Part shown: piece after piece, positions 48,121-57,719 of the stretch
Numbering within the stretch: the first letter of the stretch is position 1
Layout: each line of letters begins with the position of its first letter
Assembly (NCBI GenBank): GCA_038207155.1
Contig: JBBRAB010000013.1
Span: 54,259-118,258 of the forward strand
Direction of reading: 5' to 3'
Length of the DNA: 64,000 nt
Source: FEN-1139 sp038207155
GTDB taxonomy: Bacteria > Myxococcota_A > Polyangia > Polyangiales > Polyangiaceae
Notes under the pieces: generated by a model
The model's input: the letters and a program-made list of their open reading frames with translations, nothing else
What the model was told of the DNA's origin: nothing
Database searches by the model: none
Program-made: the position numbers and the translations under genes

Positions 48121-49200
48121 TTACGGCGTGGGGACGCCCGGCATTCCCGGTCCGCCGAACGGACCCGGGGCGTGGCCGAGCGTCAGTCGGAGGGCAACCT
48201 CCTTCTTCGGCTCAAGCGGGTCGTTGCTGGTCAGCATCAGCTTACCAACCTCGCCCTTGGCGTCAGGCGTCGGTTCGGTCCCCTCGTTCAGAGTCACCTT
48301 GATCTCAAGTCCGGTACCCGCATCGGATTTCAGGAGCTCCGCTTTGAACGGACCCGCCACGACCTTGGCATCCTTGAGCTTGAAATCACTTCGGCTGCTG
48401 CTCACGCGCAGGATTCGTTCGCGCATCGCGCTGCGTCTCGAATCAAAGTAGAGCTGGGCTGGCAGGACGCGAAGGTTCCCTCGCACACTCCAGGAGTAGC
48501 GAAGCACCAGCTCGTTTGGTTTTTCTAGTCCTGTGGCGAGCGTGATTTTTCCGCTCCCGAAGCCAACCTTTTTACCCTTCAGTTTGAAGCGCAGTCCGGG
48601 GATCTTCTCGCTACCCTCGTCTTTGGTAACAAGTTCGATCGACAGCTCCTTGTCCTCGTCGCGTCCCGTGATCGTTGGCTTCGCCTGTGCCAGCAGCTTG
48701 CCCACAAACCAGGCCTCGCGGATCTGTTCTTCGCCGTATTCCGGGTTCAAACGCACGAAATACGGATCCAGTGCCAACAGTGATTCCACATTTGCGGCGA
48801 CCTCGAGCGCAAAGCGAGGTGCCTTCGGATCATTGGTCAGCAGAGTGATCGATTTGCGGTTCGCTCCGCGTCGACCCGTGGTGCTGAACGAGACGAGCAC
48901 CTCCCCCCGAGCGCCCGGAGCAATCTCCTTTACCTTGGGAGTGGCCACGACGCAGCTGCAGGAAGTGGTTACCCGATCGATCACCAGGGGAGCCGAGCCG
49001 GTGTTTTCAATCACGAAAACATGTTCGGGGGTGTCGCCCTCGGTGACCGTCCCAAAATCGAAGAGCTTTTCAACGACGTTCAGCTGCGGGTTGGCGGTCG
49101 CGCTTGCGACCGTTTGCTTTTTGCTCTTGTGGCGACCGCAACCGAGCGGCAGCGACGAAAGGACGAGCAAGCCAATCAGAGAGGCGCAGCCCAAGGACAT
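48121..49200 (-). CDS. DUF1573-domain lipoprotein
   Basis: 359 residues from ATG 49200, which places a signal peptide and the lipobox LPLGC at the N-terminus; an upstream start at 49335 would add 45 unlikely residues. The first domain is DUF1573: FDFGTVTEGDTPEHVFVIEN, then SAPLVIDRVTTSCSCVVA with a close Cys pair. A second immunoglobulin-like domain follows, and the C-terminus is Gly/Pro-rich. DUF1573 proteins are beta-sandwich envelope proteins of unknown role. A single gene. Confidence 0.85.
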   Translation of the reverse strand: MSLGCASLIGLLVLSSLPLGCGRHKSKKQTVASATANPQLNVVEKLFDFGTVTEGDTPEHVFVIENTGSAPLVIDRVTTSCSCVVATPKVKEIAPGARGEVLVSFSTTGRRGANRKSITLLTNDPKAPRFALEVAANVESLLALDPYFVRLNPEYGEEQIREAWFVGKLLAQAKPTITGRDEDKELSIELVTKDEGSEKIPGLRFKLKGKKVGFGSGKITLATGLEKPNELVLRYSWSVRGNLRVLPAQLYFDSRRSAMRERILRVSSSRSDFKLKDAKVVAGPFKAELLKSDAGTGLEIKVTLNEGTEPTPDAKGEVGKLMLTSNDPLEPKKEVALRLTLGHAPGPFGGPGMPGVPTP

Positions 49201-49474
49201 TCTACGAGACACCGACGAGATTCTAAGTGGCACGATCGAGATACTTTCGCGATGCCCAATGCATTTCAAGCGTCGCGAACAAAGAAGGCCAATCCGCAAT
49301 CCGCACAGTCCGGCCTCTCGGCCACGTAGCGGCAAGCGGGCCGCCTGACTCGTGCTCCTACCCCCCCCTGAAACAGGGGAATTTCGGGCCTTCAGACCGC
49401 ACAGCGACTAGCCGTTAGATGTTACGATTCTGATTTCGCTCGCGGCCCAGGGGCAACGGGCAGGAGGACAGCAC

Positions 49475-50212
49475 ATGACGCAAGCGAGTTGGATTAGCCT
49501 CGGGGTATTGTTCTTGGGTGGTTTTGTTGCCTGTGGTGGCAGCAGTAGTTCGGACAGTCCGAGCGCAACGGGGGGACAGGGCGGCACGCCCGCTGCGACA
49601 GGCGGCACAGGCACCACCGGTGGCATAAGTACAGGCGGCACAGGCACCGGTGGCACAAGTACCGGCGGTACCGCAGCCAAGCCGTTCAAATCCGGGCTGC
49701 CCGGAGCCACGGTGGTGAGCGCGCTCACGCCTGCGCAGGTGACCACGCTCTGCAAGGGCGTCACCGGCTATGTGGAGACGGGCTCCGGCATGCCGCTCGA
49801 CAGCGCGCTGTGCATGGCGCCGGCGCTCACCGCTGCTCTCAGCGTGCCTGCGGGTACGTCACTGACCGCTACCAGAGCGGCTTGCAGCGCGACGTACGAC
49901 GGCTGCACCGCAACACTGGGCGACGCGACGACAGCGTGCCAAGGCGCCACGACGAACTGCGGGGCGAGCGTCACCGAGTTGGAGACGTGCCTAACCGCGA
50001 TGACTGGAGCCTTTGGTACCTTGAAATCACTGGCTCCGTCATGCGCGACCTTTGACCCAGCCGCCCCTGGAATGCTCGCCGGGTTGATGCTGGCGCAGGG
50101 CACCACGTTCCTCCCCTGTGGCCCGATCACTGAAAAATGCCCTGCACTACTTGGTCCAGCGGCAGCCACTGGCGGCGCGGGCGGCGCGGGCGGCGCGGGC
50201 ACGCTTCCGTAG
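49475..50212 (+). CDS. Gly/Thr-rich, Cys-rich lipoprotein
   Basis: 245 residues, with GGAGG seven bases before ATG. Signal peptide and lipobox FVAC (residues 17-20) lead into a Ser/Gly/Thr linker with repeated GGTG/STGG units, typical of myxobacterial surface proteins. The mature domain has about ten Cys in the order LC, LC, AC, GC, AC, NC, TC, SC, PC, KC, consistent with a disulfide-held helical fold. The tail is GGAGGAGG. Function unknown. Convergent with the Omp85-like gene. Confidence 0.8.
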   Translation: MTQASWISLGVLFLGGFVACGGSSSSDSPSATGGQGGTPAATGGTGTTGGISTGGTGTGGTSTGGTAAKPFKSGLPGATVVSALTPAQVTTLCKGVTGYVETGSGMPLDSALCMAPALTAALSVPAGTSLTATRAACSATYDGCTATLGDATTACQGATTNCGASVTELETCLTAMTGAFGTLKSLAPSCATFDPAAPGMLAGLMLAQGTTFLPCGPITEKCPALLGPAAATGGAGGAGGAGTLP

Positions 50213-50231
50213 TCCCTCCCGTTCCGCGTTC

Positions 50232-52094
50232 TCACTCCGTTGGCGCGAGCAGCGGCGTCGCCGTGGCCGAGCTGCGCAGTGCGGGAAATGGGAAAGCCTG
50301 GCCATTGAGCGTCATTATGATGTCCACGCCACCCCAGCGTTCCCCGAGCAGCGGATCGGGTCGCGAAATTGGGAATGCCACGTCAAGCCGCCCGACGACG
50401 CGCTGGAGTTGCGGAGCGGTCGCGCGCGCTCCGATCCCGAGCGACTGCTTGGGGTGAAGATCGGACCTATCGTCGTAGGCGCTGCCCACGTCGTAAAATC
50501 CCACCAATCCGAACAGCACATTGAGGAGCTTCAACGGGCGAGTTCGTAGCTCCAGATTTGAAACGACCAGGTTTCTTCCAACGAACTGCTGCGATGGATA
50601 GCCGCGAAGTCGTGTGTCGCCTCCAAGCGAGAAACGAATGTTGCGGTAGTTCTCGTAGTGGTTGATTGCACCACCGTCGTACACGAGTCGCATTCCGTAA
50701 ATCTGGGGAGTCACGACGCGTACCCCGCCCTGCACGATCCCGTCGGTGTCTTTGTGCTCAGGCGTCAGTTCAACAGACTGCTGACCCCAGGCTCGAAAGT
50801 AGCCGGTGCCGAGCGCGGAGGTATGTGACGCGCTCGCCGTGATGCCGATCAGGTCGCGAGTCGACTGGGCTGCTCGCGCGCCGCTGTAGACCTTGAGCAC
50901 TGCGACCGGACCGAGTCGAATATCCTCGGTCAGCCCGAGCGTTTCAACATCGTGAAGAGTCGTGAATCGATTGGTGTACGATTCGATTTGAACGAACGGG
51001 CCCATCCGAGCGTCACTGCGCTCGAGTGCCACCTGTTCGAACTCAGCCACTTGAGCCGCTGAGTAGCCCTGCTCGCGCAGTGAGTAGGCGTGATAGCGGC
51101 GAAGGGCAAGCTCCGCACCAAGGGTAATATCGAATTTTCTGTGAGACCCGAACGAGCGGGTGACGGCGGTTTGCCAGTCAACTTGCCTCGATAGGTACTC
51201 GTACGGCAGCTGATCCTTTTCGGGCGTCGACGGCAGATCGAAGCGGCGCACCATGAATCCACCGCCTGGCGCCAGCGCCGCGCGCCGCTGAGTGCGGATG
51301 TCCCAGACGACGCCACTGCCCCAAGCCCATTTGGCGGTTGAAGCGTAGAGCGGCTGACCGAAGGTAAATCCTCCGGCGCTGCCTTCGACTTGCCCTGTTT
51401 CGCGCCGGGTGATGATGCTGGCGGAGGCTAGGGCGGAAATGCGACTGCCGCCGAGACGTGGCCACGCCGCAGAAACACCCAAGATGTTCAGGAACGGATC
51501 GTAGATGTATTGCCCCGAAAGTCGCACATGCATTCCGAGCAGGTTCTCCTCACTCGGTTGCAGCAAGAGGTACTCCATAACGCCATTCTTGAGGCGATAG
51601 TCGGAGTTGAGTCGCATACTCCACACATCCTTAGTGATCACCAGAACGCGCACACGGCCAGGATGCTTGCTCCGAATGGGTACCACCAACACGAGCGAGA
51701 GTTGACGTCGAAGTCGCAGGTTTCTGGCCGATTCATCAGCGAATTTGGCCGAGTAGCGCTTGCCTGTTCCGCACAGCAGCTCTTGCTCAACGATGGCGTC
51801 ACGCGAGCGACTGTGAAACACGTTGAGCCAGCCTGGCGCCGGATCGCGCGGTTCAAAGACTTCCAACGCTTCTACGTCGACGCCCTCCACCCACTTGCCT
51901 TCGGGCGAGGGCTCAAGTTCCGCACCGCGCGCCTCCAGGGCCGCGGTGAGTGTTTCTTGTTCGTAGGTCGACAGCGCGGAGCCCTTGCTGGTCGCCGGTG
52001 GTGCCGCAGCGATTGCTTTGAAATCGACAAGCTGCACGTTGACCAGCGACACCGCCAGCCAAAGCCAGGTCCGCGCTCGCTGCGGGAGCCTCAT
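50232..52094 (-). CDS. Omp85/BamA-family outer-membrane protein
   Basis: 620 residues. A signal peptide (WLWLAVSLVNVQ...) precedes a POTRA-like region (about 90-190: LRLRRQLSLVLVVPIRSKHP), then a 16-strand-type barrel. FSLGGDTRLRGYPSQQFVGR is the family loop-6 motif (VRGF/Y-type), and NLELRTRPLKLLNVLFGLVGF and FYDVGSAYDD complete the C-terminal barrel. Smaller than BamA (about 800) because it has at most one POTRA domain. It is probably involved in outer-membrane transport or assembly. ATG directly abuts the hemL stop (TAG-ATG), so the two are co-transcribed. Confidence 0.85.
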   Translation of the reverse strand: MRLPQRARTWLWLAVSLVNVQLVDFKAIAAAPPATSKGSALSTYEQETLTAALEARGAELEPSPEGKWVEGVDVEALEVFEPRDPAPGWLNVFHSRSRDAIVEQELLCGTGKRYSAKFADESARNLRLRRQLSLVLVVPIRSKHPGRVRVLVITKDVWSMRLNSDYRLKNGVMEYLLLQPSEENLLGMHVRLSGQYIYDPFLNILGVSAAWPRLGGSRISALASASIITRRETGQVEGSAGGFTFGQPLYASTAKWAWGSGVVWDIRTQRRAALAPGGGFMVRRFDLPSTPEKDQLPYEYLSRQVDWQTAVTRSFGSHRKFDITLGAELALRRYHAYSLREQGYSAAQVAEFEQVALERSDARMGPFVQIESYTNRFTTLHDVETLGLTEDIRLGPVAVLKVYSGARAAQSTRDLIGITASASHTSALGTGYFRAWGQQSVELTPEHKDTDGIVQGGVRVVTPQIYGMRLVYDGGAINHYENYRNIRFSLGGDTRLRGYPSQQFVGRNLVVSNLELRTRPLKLLNVLFGLVGFYDVGSAYDDRSDLHPKQSLGIGARATAPQLQRVVGRLDVAFPISRPDPLLGERWGGVDIIMTLNGQAFPFPALRSSATATPLLAPTE

Positions 52095-53369
52095 CTAGTC
52101 GCTCAGTGCCGCATCAGCGGCCTCAATCGTCGTGGCGATGATTGCGTCATCGTGGGCGATTGATACAAACGCCGCTTCCAACTGCGAGGGGGGGAAATAG
52201 ACCCCGCGGCGCAGTAATCCTCGATGAAATCTGCCAAATCGTTCGCGATCTGCCGTCGCTGCGCTGGCATAGTCGACCACCGGTTGGTCGGTGAAAAAGG
52301 CGGTCAGCATGGAACCCACGCGCTGGACAACGGCGCGTTCGCCGCGGCGCGTAAGGGATGCTTGAAGTCCGGCCTGCAAGTTCGCGCAGCGTTGCTCCAG
52401 CTTTGCGTAGAACTCAGGCGTTAGCTGCGCCAGCGTTGCTAGTCCGGCGGTGACTGCCAAGGGGTTGCCACTGAGCGTCCCTGCTTGGTAGACAGGACCG
52501 AGGGGGGCCACGCATTGCATGATGTCGCGCCGTCCGCCGTAGACCGCCAGCGGGAGCCCGCCGCCGACCACCTTGCCTAGACAGGTGAGATCCGGCTTGA
52601 GTCCGTAGAGACCCTGCGCGCCCGCAGGACCTAGTCGACAACCCGTCATCACTTCATCGAATATCGAGAGCGCGCCTGCCGCGGCGCAGAGCCTCAGGAT
52701 TGCCTCAAGAAACCCCGATTTTGGCGGGATGCAACCCATGTTACCGGCGACGGGTTCGACGATTACAGCCGCGATATCCTCGCCGCGCTGGGCGAACAGC
52801 GCTTCGAGTGAAGCGACGTCATTGTAGGGCAGCGTCAACGTCGTTCGCGCCGCGCCGGGAGTGACTCCTGCCGAGTCGGGTGTTCCGAACGTGGCGGCCC
52901 CGCTGCCTGCCGAAACGAGCAGGGCGTCGGCGTGACCGTGGTAGGCCCCAGCAAATTTGACGATGTATTCTCGACCGGTGAACCCGCGCGCCACACGCAA
53001 GGCGCTCATCGTGGCTTCGGTACCACTTGAGACGCAACGCATCATTTCGAGACTCGGAATGCGCGCCTGCAGCGCTTCGGCGAAATGGACCTCCAGCTCT
53101 GTGGGGGCACCAAAGCCAAAGCCGCGACCGGCCACGTCACGCACGGCGGCGACTACCGTCGGCTCGGCATGGCCAAGGATCGCTGGCCCCCAGGCTCCGA
53201 CGTAGTCGATGTAGCGTTGGCCTTCGACATCGGTGAGCCATGCCCCCTGCGCACTTGCGATGAAGGGTGGCGCGCCTCCTACGGCGCGAAATGCGCGGAC
53301 TGGGCTATTGACGCCGCCGGGCATCAGACGTTCGGCGCGGGCGAGGAGGTCAGCTGAGGTCGCACTCAT
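52095..53369 (-). CDS. hemL: Glutamate-1-semialdehyde 2,1-aminomutase
   Basis: 424 residues. PMP/PLP enzyme: N-terminal PGGVNSPVRAF, cofactor-site SSGTEATMSA, IFDEVMTGCR (D238), and Schiff-base Lys266 in LTCLGKVVGGGLP. It makes 5-aminolevulinate for heme and cobalamin. The codon at position 244 (Cys) is Phe in most relatives, a mild difference. The stop is TAG followed at once by the ATG of the Omp85-like gene, which shows TAG being used as a real stop here. Confidence 0.97.
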   Translation of the reverse strand: MSATSADLLARAERLMPGGVNSPVRAFRAVGGAPPFIASAQGAWLTDVEGQRYIDYVGAWGPAILGHAEPTVVAAVRDVAGRGFGFGAPTELEVHFAEALQARIPSLEMMRCVSSGTEATMSALRVARGFTGREYIVKFAGAYHGHADALLVSAGSGAATFGTPDSAGVTPGAARTTLTLPYNDVASLEALFAQRGEDIAAVIVEPVAGNMGCIPPKSGFLEAILRLCAAAGALSIFDEVMTGCRLGPAGAQGLYGLKPDLTCLGKVVGGGLPLAVYGGRRDIMQCVAPLGPVYQAGTLSGNPLAVTAGLATLAQLTPEFYAKLEQRCANLQAGLQASLTRRGERAVVQRVGSMLTAFFTDQPVVDYASAATADRERFGRFHRGLLRRGVYFPPSQLEAAFVSIAHDDAIIATTIEAADAALSD

Positions 53370-53499
53370 ATCGGGTCCCCAGGGAAGCCAACCCTTGACC
53401 TGAAGTCAAGCGAATCGGCGAGGCAGCCTCGTTTGCGGCAGCTCCGCTCGCCCGTCTCACATGATGGCGGCTTCATGCGAGCCGCCCCGGGGCGCCTGG

Positions 53500-56400
53500 T
53501 CAGTCGCGGCTGTGGCGACTGCGGTCATTGAGCAGCATGCGCCAGGCCTCGATCGCCTCTCGCGCATGGGGGGGCCAGCGGTAGCGGCCGAGTCGCGCCA
53601 GGAGGTGAGGGGCGTGATCTCCCACGCGGAGGCGCTCGCGGAACACCTCGGCGGCCGCTTCGACCCGACGGAACGCCTCTACCATCGAGTTCTCTTCACA
53701 CCACAGCCAGGCTTCGACCAAGAGGACATGCTGGCGTGTTTCTGGATCGACCGGTTCGGTGCGCCTCAGCTCCACCAAGGCGCGGCGAGCGTCCTCAGTG
53801 GTTTGCCTCAGCAGCGCGACCTGGACGAGCAGCAGTCGCGCGTCGAGGATCCCGGTGGCATCGCCGAGTCGCTCATAGACGCGTAGCGCACGGTCCGTGT
53901 GTAGCTCCGCGAGGTCAACATCGTCCGTGTCGATCCCGATCATGGCGAGCAGTCGCTCGCAGGCGGCCTGATTGCGCGGTGTGCTCAGTTCGTCGAAAGT
54001 TGACAGAGCGTCAAGGGAGCCACGGGCGGCATTGTGGAAATTGAGCAAGCGGTGCTCGATATGTGCGAGCGCCACGTCTGCTTGAGCAAGGCCGAGGCGA
54101 TAACCGGCGCGCTCGAACTCTCCGTGCGCCTCGGAGATCCGACGGCGCGCCCGTTCGATGTTGCCCTCGGCCTGTTCGATCGTGCCGAGCAGTAGGAGAC
54201 ATTGTCCGCGGCCGAGGTGCTGCCCGAGAGAAGCAAAATGCGACTGCCCGCGCTCCACCAGTGAGCGCGCTTTGGTGGTTTCCCCGATGGCGAAATGCAC
54301 TTCGGCGGCCACGACCTCGCACTGGGCAAGTCCTGGTACGTTGGCGAGATCCTCAAACAGGCCACGGGCCTGCTCGATCAGGGACAGGCCCTCAGCGGAG
54401 CGACCACGTTCGGCCGTAATGTGACCCAGCAGCCGCAGCGAATGCGCGAGATTCTCACGATCACCGAGTTCCTCGAAGGTCGCCCGCGCGATCTCGGCAT
54501 GCATCGAGGCCTCTTCATTGCGCGCCAGGTGGCGCAGGGCCTCCGCCTGCCAGCGGTGCTTGAGTGCAAGGGAACGCCCCTGCAGCTTGCCCTTGAGCAG
54601 GTCGAGATCGGTCAGCAGGGACAGCGGTTCACGCGCCGCTCCGCCCGAGGTCTGCAGGAAGTCGAACAGCAGCTGTGCGGCGGCATCCGGATCGCCGGCT
54701 CCGAGCAGATTGACGACGCGCTGACGTACGACGCGGCGCGTTCCCGCCAAGGGATGGCGCGTGAGCGCCTCAGCGGCGGCGCGCAGAATGCGACGCGAAT
54801 CGTCGCGTTGGGTCAGGCGCTCCGCGAGGTGCTCCTGGAGCAGAGCGTGGGGCCAGGTGTACCGACCCGGCCCGCGCGGCACCAGGATCTCGGCCGTCTG
54901 CAGGCTCAACATGACGGCGTCGGTCGGCAGCTGCAGCGCCTCAAGCAGCGCGTGGAGCACAGCACGCCGGATATCGGCTCCGAGCGACGCGGCCGCGTAG
55001 GCGGCCAAGCGGTGCTCTGCCGGCAGGGCCAGAATGCGACTGTCCCACAACTCAGCGGTGGTCTTCGGTCGCATCGCCAGAACGGCGGCTGAGACGTGAT
55101 AGCGCCCCGAAGAGTGAGAGATATCGCCGCCAAGCGCCCAGGCGTGCAGCTGTTGTAGCGCGAACAGCGGGTTACCTCGGCTGCGGCGAGCCGCTTCGTG
55201 AACGGAATCGTCGTCGAGTGGGAGGGCTGCCCGCAACAGGACGCAGGTGGCGTCCGGATCCATCGGACGCACCTCGATCATCGCGTGTTCGATGGTGGTC
55301 AGCAGCGGCTTGAGTCGCTCGGCAAGGCGACTGTCCAACTGGTAGTCCTCGGTGCGCAGTGTGGCGACGAAAACGATGCGCTGGTCGGGCTCTTCCTCGT
55401 GGATCTTAAGCAGTCCCTCGAGGGTGGTGTCCGAGGCGTGATGCAGATCATCTAGCCACAGCAGTAGCGGTCGTCCGCGTGCGATGCGGCGAAGCGCGTA
55501 GCGGATCACCATCCGCCGAGTCTCGGGAGTATCTAAGGTGAAGCGGATCCCGCTCGGCCCGATCGGTTGATCGGCGATCGGACCCAGTGGCCTTAGCCAT
55601 TCCGCGACGCCTGCCACCCAGGTTCGCCCGGCCTTTTCATGCCTGCCGACCTTCCAACGTGCGAGCAGCGTCCGTTCGATCGTGTCGCGATCGGAGCGCT
55701 CAAAGTTGAAATACTGAGTGACAGCTCCCACCATGCCGTCGAGCGGACCGCGCAGCGGGCGATAGCGTGCCCGCAGGGGAACCATGGTCCCTTCTTCGCC
55801 GACGACCTCATAGAGCCATTCAGCGAGGCGACTCTTACCGACGCCAGCTGGGCCGACCAAGAGACGCATGCGGTGGGTCGGGGGACGACCGTCGACCGTG
55901 TCATCGCAGGCTTCACGCAGGGCTTGGCGCGCCTCCTCGCGACCGACGAGCGGACTCTGTCGGATGCTCAGCAGACCTGGGGTGCGCTCGCCAAACGGTC
56001 CGCGCGGGGACGGAGACGCCGCCCTCGGAGGAGCAGGCGGTGGTGGCGGTTGTGACTGGCCTTTGGTTCGCGGCAACAGCGGAAACCGCCAGGCCAGCAC
56101 GTCCAGATCGGCGCGAGGACGCCAGCGCGCCCACTCCGAGCGGGCCTCGCTCGAGAACTCCCAGCGGTCCCAAGGCTGCTTGGCAAGCAGCCGCATGACG
56201 AAATGGGCGACGTCAGGTGGGGCGTCTGGGGTGGTGACCCGCGGAACCGGCGGTGGATCGAACGCGTGATGCCGTAGGAGTTCCTTGGAGTCTCCGGAAA
56301 ACGGCGCGCGTCCGGTGAGCATCTTGTACAAGATGCAACCGAGTGAATAGAGGTCGGTGGCGCCGCAGACGTTGTGGCTCTCGTGCTGGATCTGCTCGGG

Positions 56401-57546
56401 CGCCATGTAGCCGGGCGTCCCGGCTCCGGAATGGGGGGCAAATTCCAGGGCTTTGTGGCCGTCGAGGCGCTCGTCGTGGCGGTCTTGCTTCAGCCACGCC
56501 AGCCCGAAGTCAAGGACGTGAACGCGCGGTGGCTCGTTGCTGACCTCTTCGACGAGGATATTCGATGGCTTGAGGTCGCCGTGAATGATGCCGCGCGCGT
56601 GGGCATGGGCCAGCGCTCCGAGCATCTGATCGATGATCGACCAGATCAGGGGAAAGCCGAGATGGGCATGGGCCAGCTCGTGCAGCGAGACGCCGTTGGC
56701 GAGGTCCATCACCAGGAACGGCGAGCCGTCACTGAGCTGCCCGAAGTCGCGGGCTCGAACGATACTGGGGTGGTCGAGAGTCGCGAGCGCGCGCGACTCT
56801 TTGTAGAACCACATCACGTATTCGTTCGCGAGGGGGCCCTCGGGAATGATGACGCGCTTGAGCGCAACATCGTCGTCCGAATAGGTGTCCCGGCAGCGGT
56901 AGACGATGCCCATGCCGCCTTCGCCGAGGACGCTGAGCGTCTCATAGCGGTCGGCCAGGGTTTGTCCGACCATCAGCCCGCTCGTGTGGGTCGCAGAGGA
57001 CTCCTTCGGGGGCTCGACCGGGGCGGGGGCCTCAGCCTCCGCCGCCGAAGGAATGCTGGGAGGCCCGCTGTCGAGGGCGGCCCAGAGATCCGCCTCGGCT
57101 TCGACGGCCCGTGCGCGGCGCAATGGACGTTTCTTTGAGCTGTCCGGATTGCGCCCAGGGGTTGGGCGGATCGACGGACGCGGTGGGACCGTGACGGGGC
57201 GCAGCGGCACCGCATCACGTGGACGCGGCGGAGCGACCTGCAGTTGGGGCCCCTCGGCTGCGTCTACTGCCGTAGTGAGCTCGTCCTGGAGCGCCTCGAT
57301 GACGGGGATGCCCAACGGCCCGAGCTCGGCTGCAATTGGAGCAGAGGACGCTCGCGCAGCGCCAACCGGCGCAATGGGTGCGAGAGGAGACTCACGTGTC
57401 GGTACGGCAGGTGGCGGCACCGCGGGCGGCTCGCGCGCTGGCACCGCAAGTGGCGGCACGGCGGGCGGTCCGCGTCGAGGCTCTGGCGGTGCTGCGACCG
57501 CCGGGCTCGAGGCGGGTGGTTGTTTGGCGTCTCCCCCGTCACTCAT
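53500..57546 (-). CDS. Very large Ser/Thr kinase fused to AAA-type ATPase and helical repeats
   Basis: 1348 residues. Residues 1-190 are a Pro/Ala/Arg-rich tail. The kinase domain (about 200-470) has GEGGMG, Lys230, and catalytic loop H322-G-D-L-K-P-S-N with Gly in place of the usual Arg (non-RD), then DFG 346-348. A Pro-rich hinge leads to an AAA_16-type P-loop ATPase: GPAGVGKSRL (Walker A), LLLWLDDLHHAS (Walker B). The last 500 residues are TPR-like helices. This kinase-ATPase-TPR layout resembles signalling kinases common in myxobacteria; the substrate is unknown. Confidence 0.93.
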   Translation of the reverse strand: MSDGGDAKQPPASSPAVAAPPEPRRGPPAVPPLAVPAREPPAVPPPAVPTRESPLAPIAPVGAARASSAPIAAELGPLGIPVIEALQDELTTAVDAAEGPQLQVAPPRPRDAVPLRPVTVPPRPSIRPTPGRNPDSSKKRPLRRARAVEAEADLWAALDSGPPSIPSAAEAEAPAPVEPPKESSATHTSGLMVGQTLADRYETLSVLGEGGMGIVYRCRDTYSDDDVALKRVIIPEGPLANEYVMWFYKESRALATLDHPSIVRARDFGQLSDGSPFLVMDLANGVSLHELAHAHLGFPLIWSIIDQMLGALAHAHARGIIHGDLKPSNILVEEVSNEPPRVHVLDFGLAWLKQDRHDERLDGHKALEFAPHSGAGTPGYMAPEQIQHESHNVCGATDLYSLGCILYKMLTGRAPFSGDSKELLRHHAFDPPPVPRVTTPDAPPDVAHFVMRLLAKQPWDRWEFSSEARSEWARWRPRADLDVLAWRFPLLPRTKGQSQPPPPPAPPRAASPSPRGPFGERTPGLLSIRQSPLVGREEARQALREACDDTVDGRPPTHRMRLLVGPAGVGKSRLAEWLYEVVGEEGTMVPLRARYRPLRGPLDGMVGAVTQYFNFERSDRDTIERTLLARWKVGRHEKAGRTWVAGVAEWLRPLGPIADQPIGPSGIRFTLDTPETRRMVIRYALRRIARGRPLLLWLDDLHHASDTTLEGLLKIHEEEPDQRIVFVATLRTEDYQLDSRLAERLKPLLTTIEHAMIEVRPMDPDATCVLLRAALPLDDDSVHEAARRSRGNPLFALQQLHAWALGGDISHSSGRYHVSAAVLAMRPKTTAELWDSRILALPAEHRLAAYAAASLGADIRRAVLHALLEALQLPTDAVMLSLQTAEILVPRGPGRYTWPHALLQEHLAERLTQRDDSRRILRAAAEALTRHPLAGTRRVVRQRVVNLLGAGDPDAAAQLLFDFLQTSGGAAREPLSLLTDLDLLKGKLQGRSLALKHRWQAEALRHLARNEEASMHAEIARATFEELGDRENLAHSLRLLGHITAERGRSAEGLSLIEQARGLFEDLANVPGLAQCEVVAAEVHFAIGETTKARSLVERGQSHFASLGQHLGRGQCLLLLGTIEQAEGNIERARRRISEAHGEFERAGYRLGLAQADVALAHIEHRLLNFHNAARGSLDALSTFDELSTPRNQAACERLLAMIGIDTDDVDLAELHTDRALRVYERLGDATGILDARLLLVQVALLRQTTEDARRALVELRRTEPVDPETRQHVLLVEAWLWCEENSMVEAFRRVEAAAEVFRERLRVGDHAPHLLARLGRYRWPPHAREAIEAWRMLLNDRSRHSRD

Positions 57547-57719
57547 TTGAAGCCTCGCATCATAGCGAAGGGCAGGGGCCCGTCGAGGGGTGTCTCGGGT
57601 GACCCGCCCTCAGCACCCAAATAACCCGCGTTTGTCCGGTCGACCAGGCCGCTTCGAGTCGCAACTGACTCGGGGATGAGGTGGACCAAGGGTGCGAGCA
57701 GGACTAGACCTGCCGCCCC

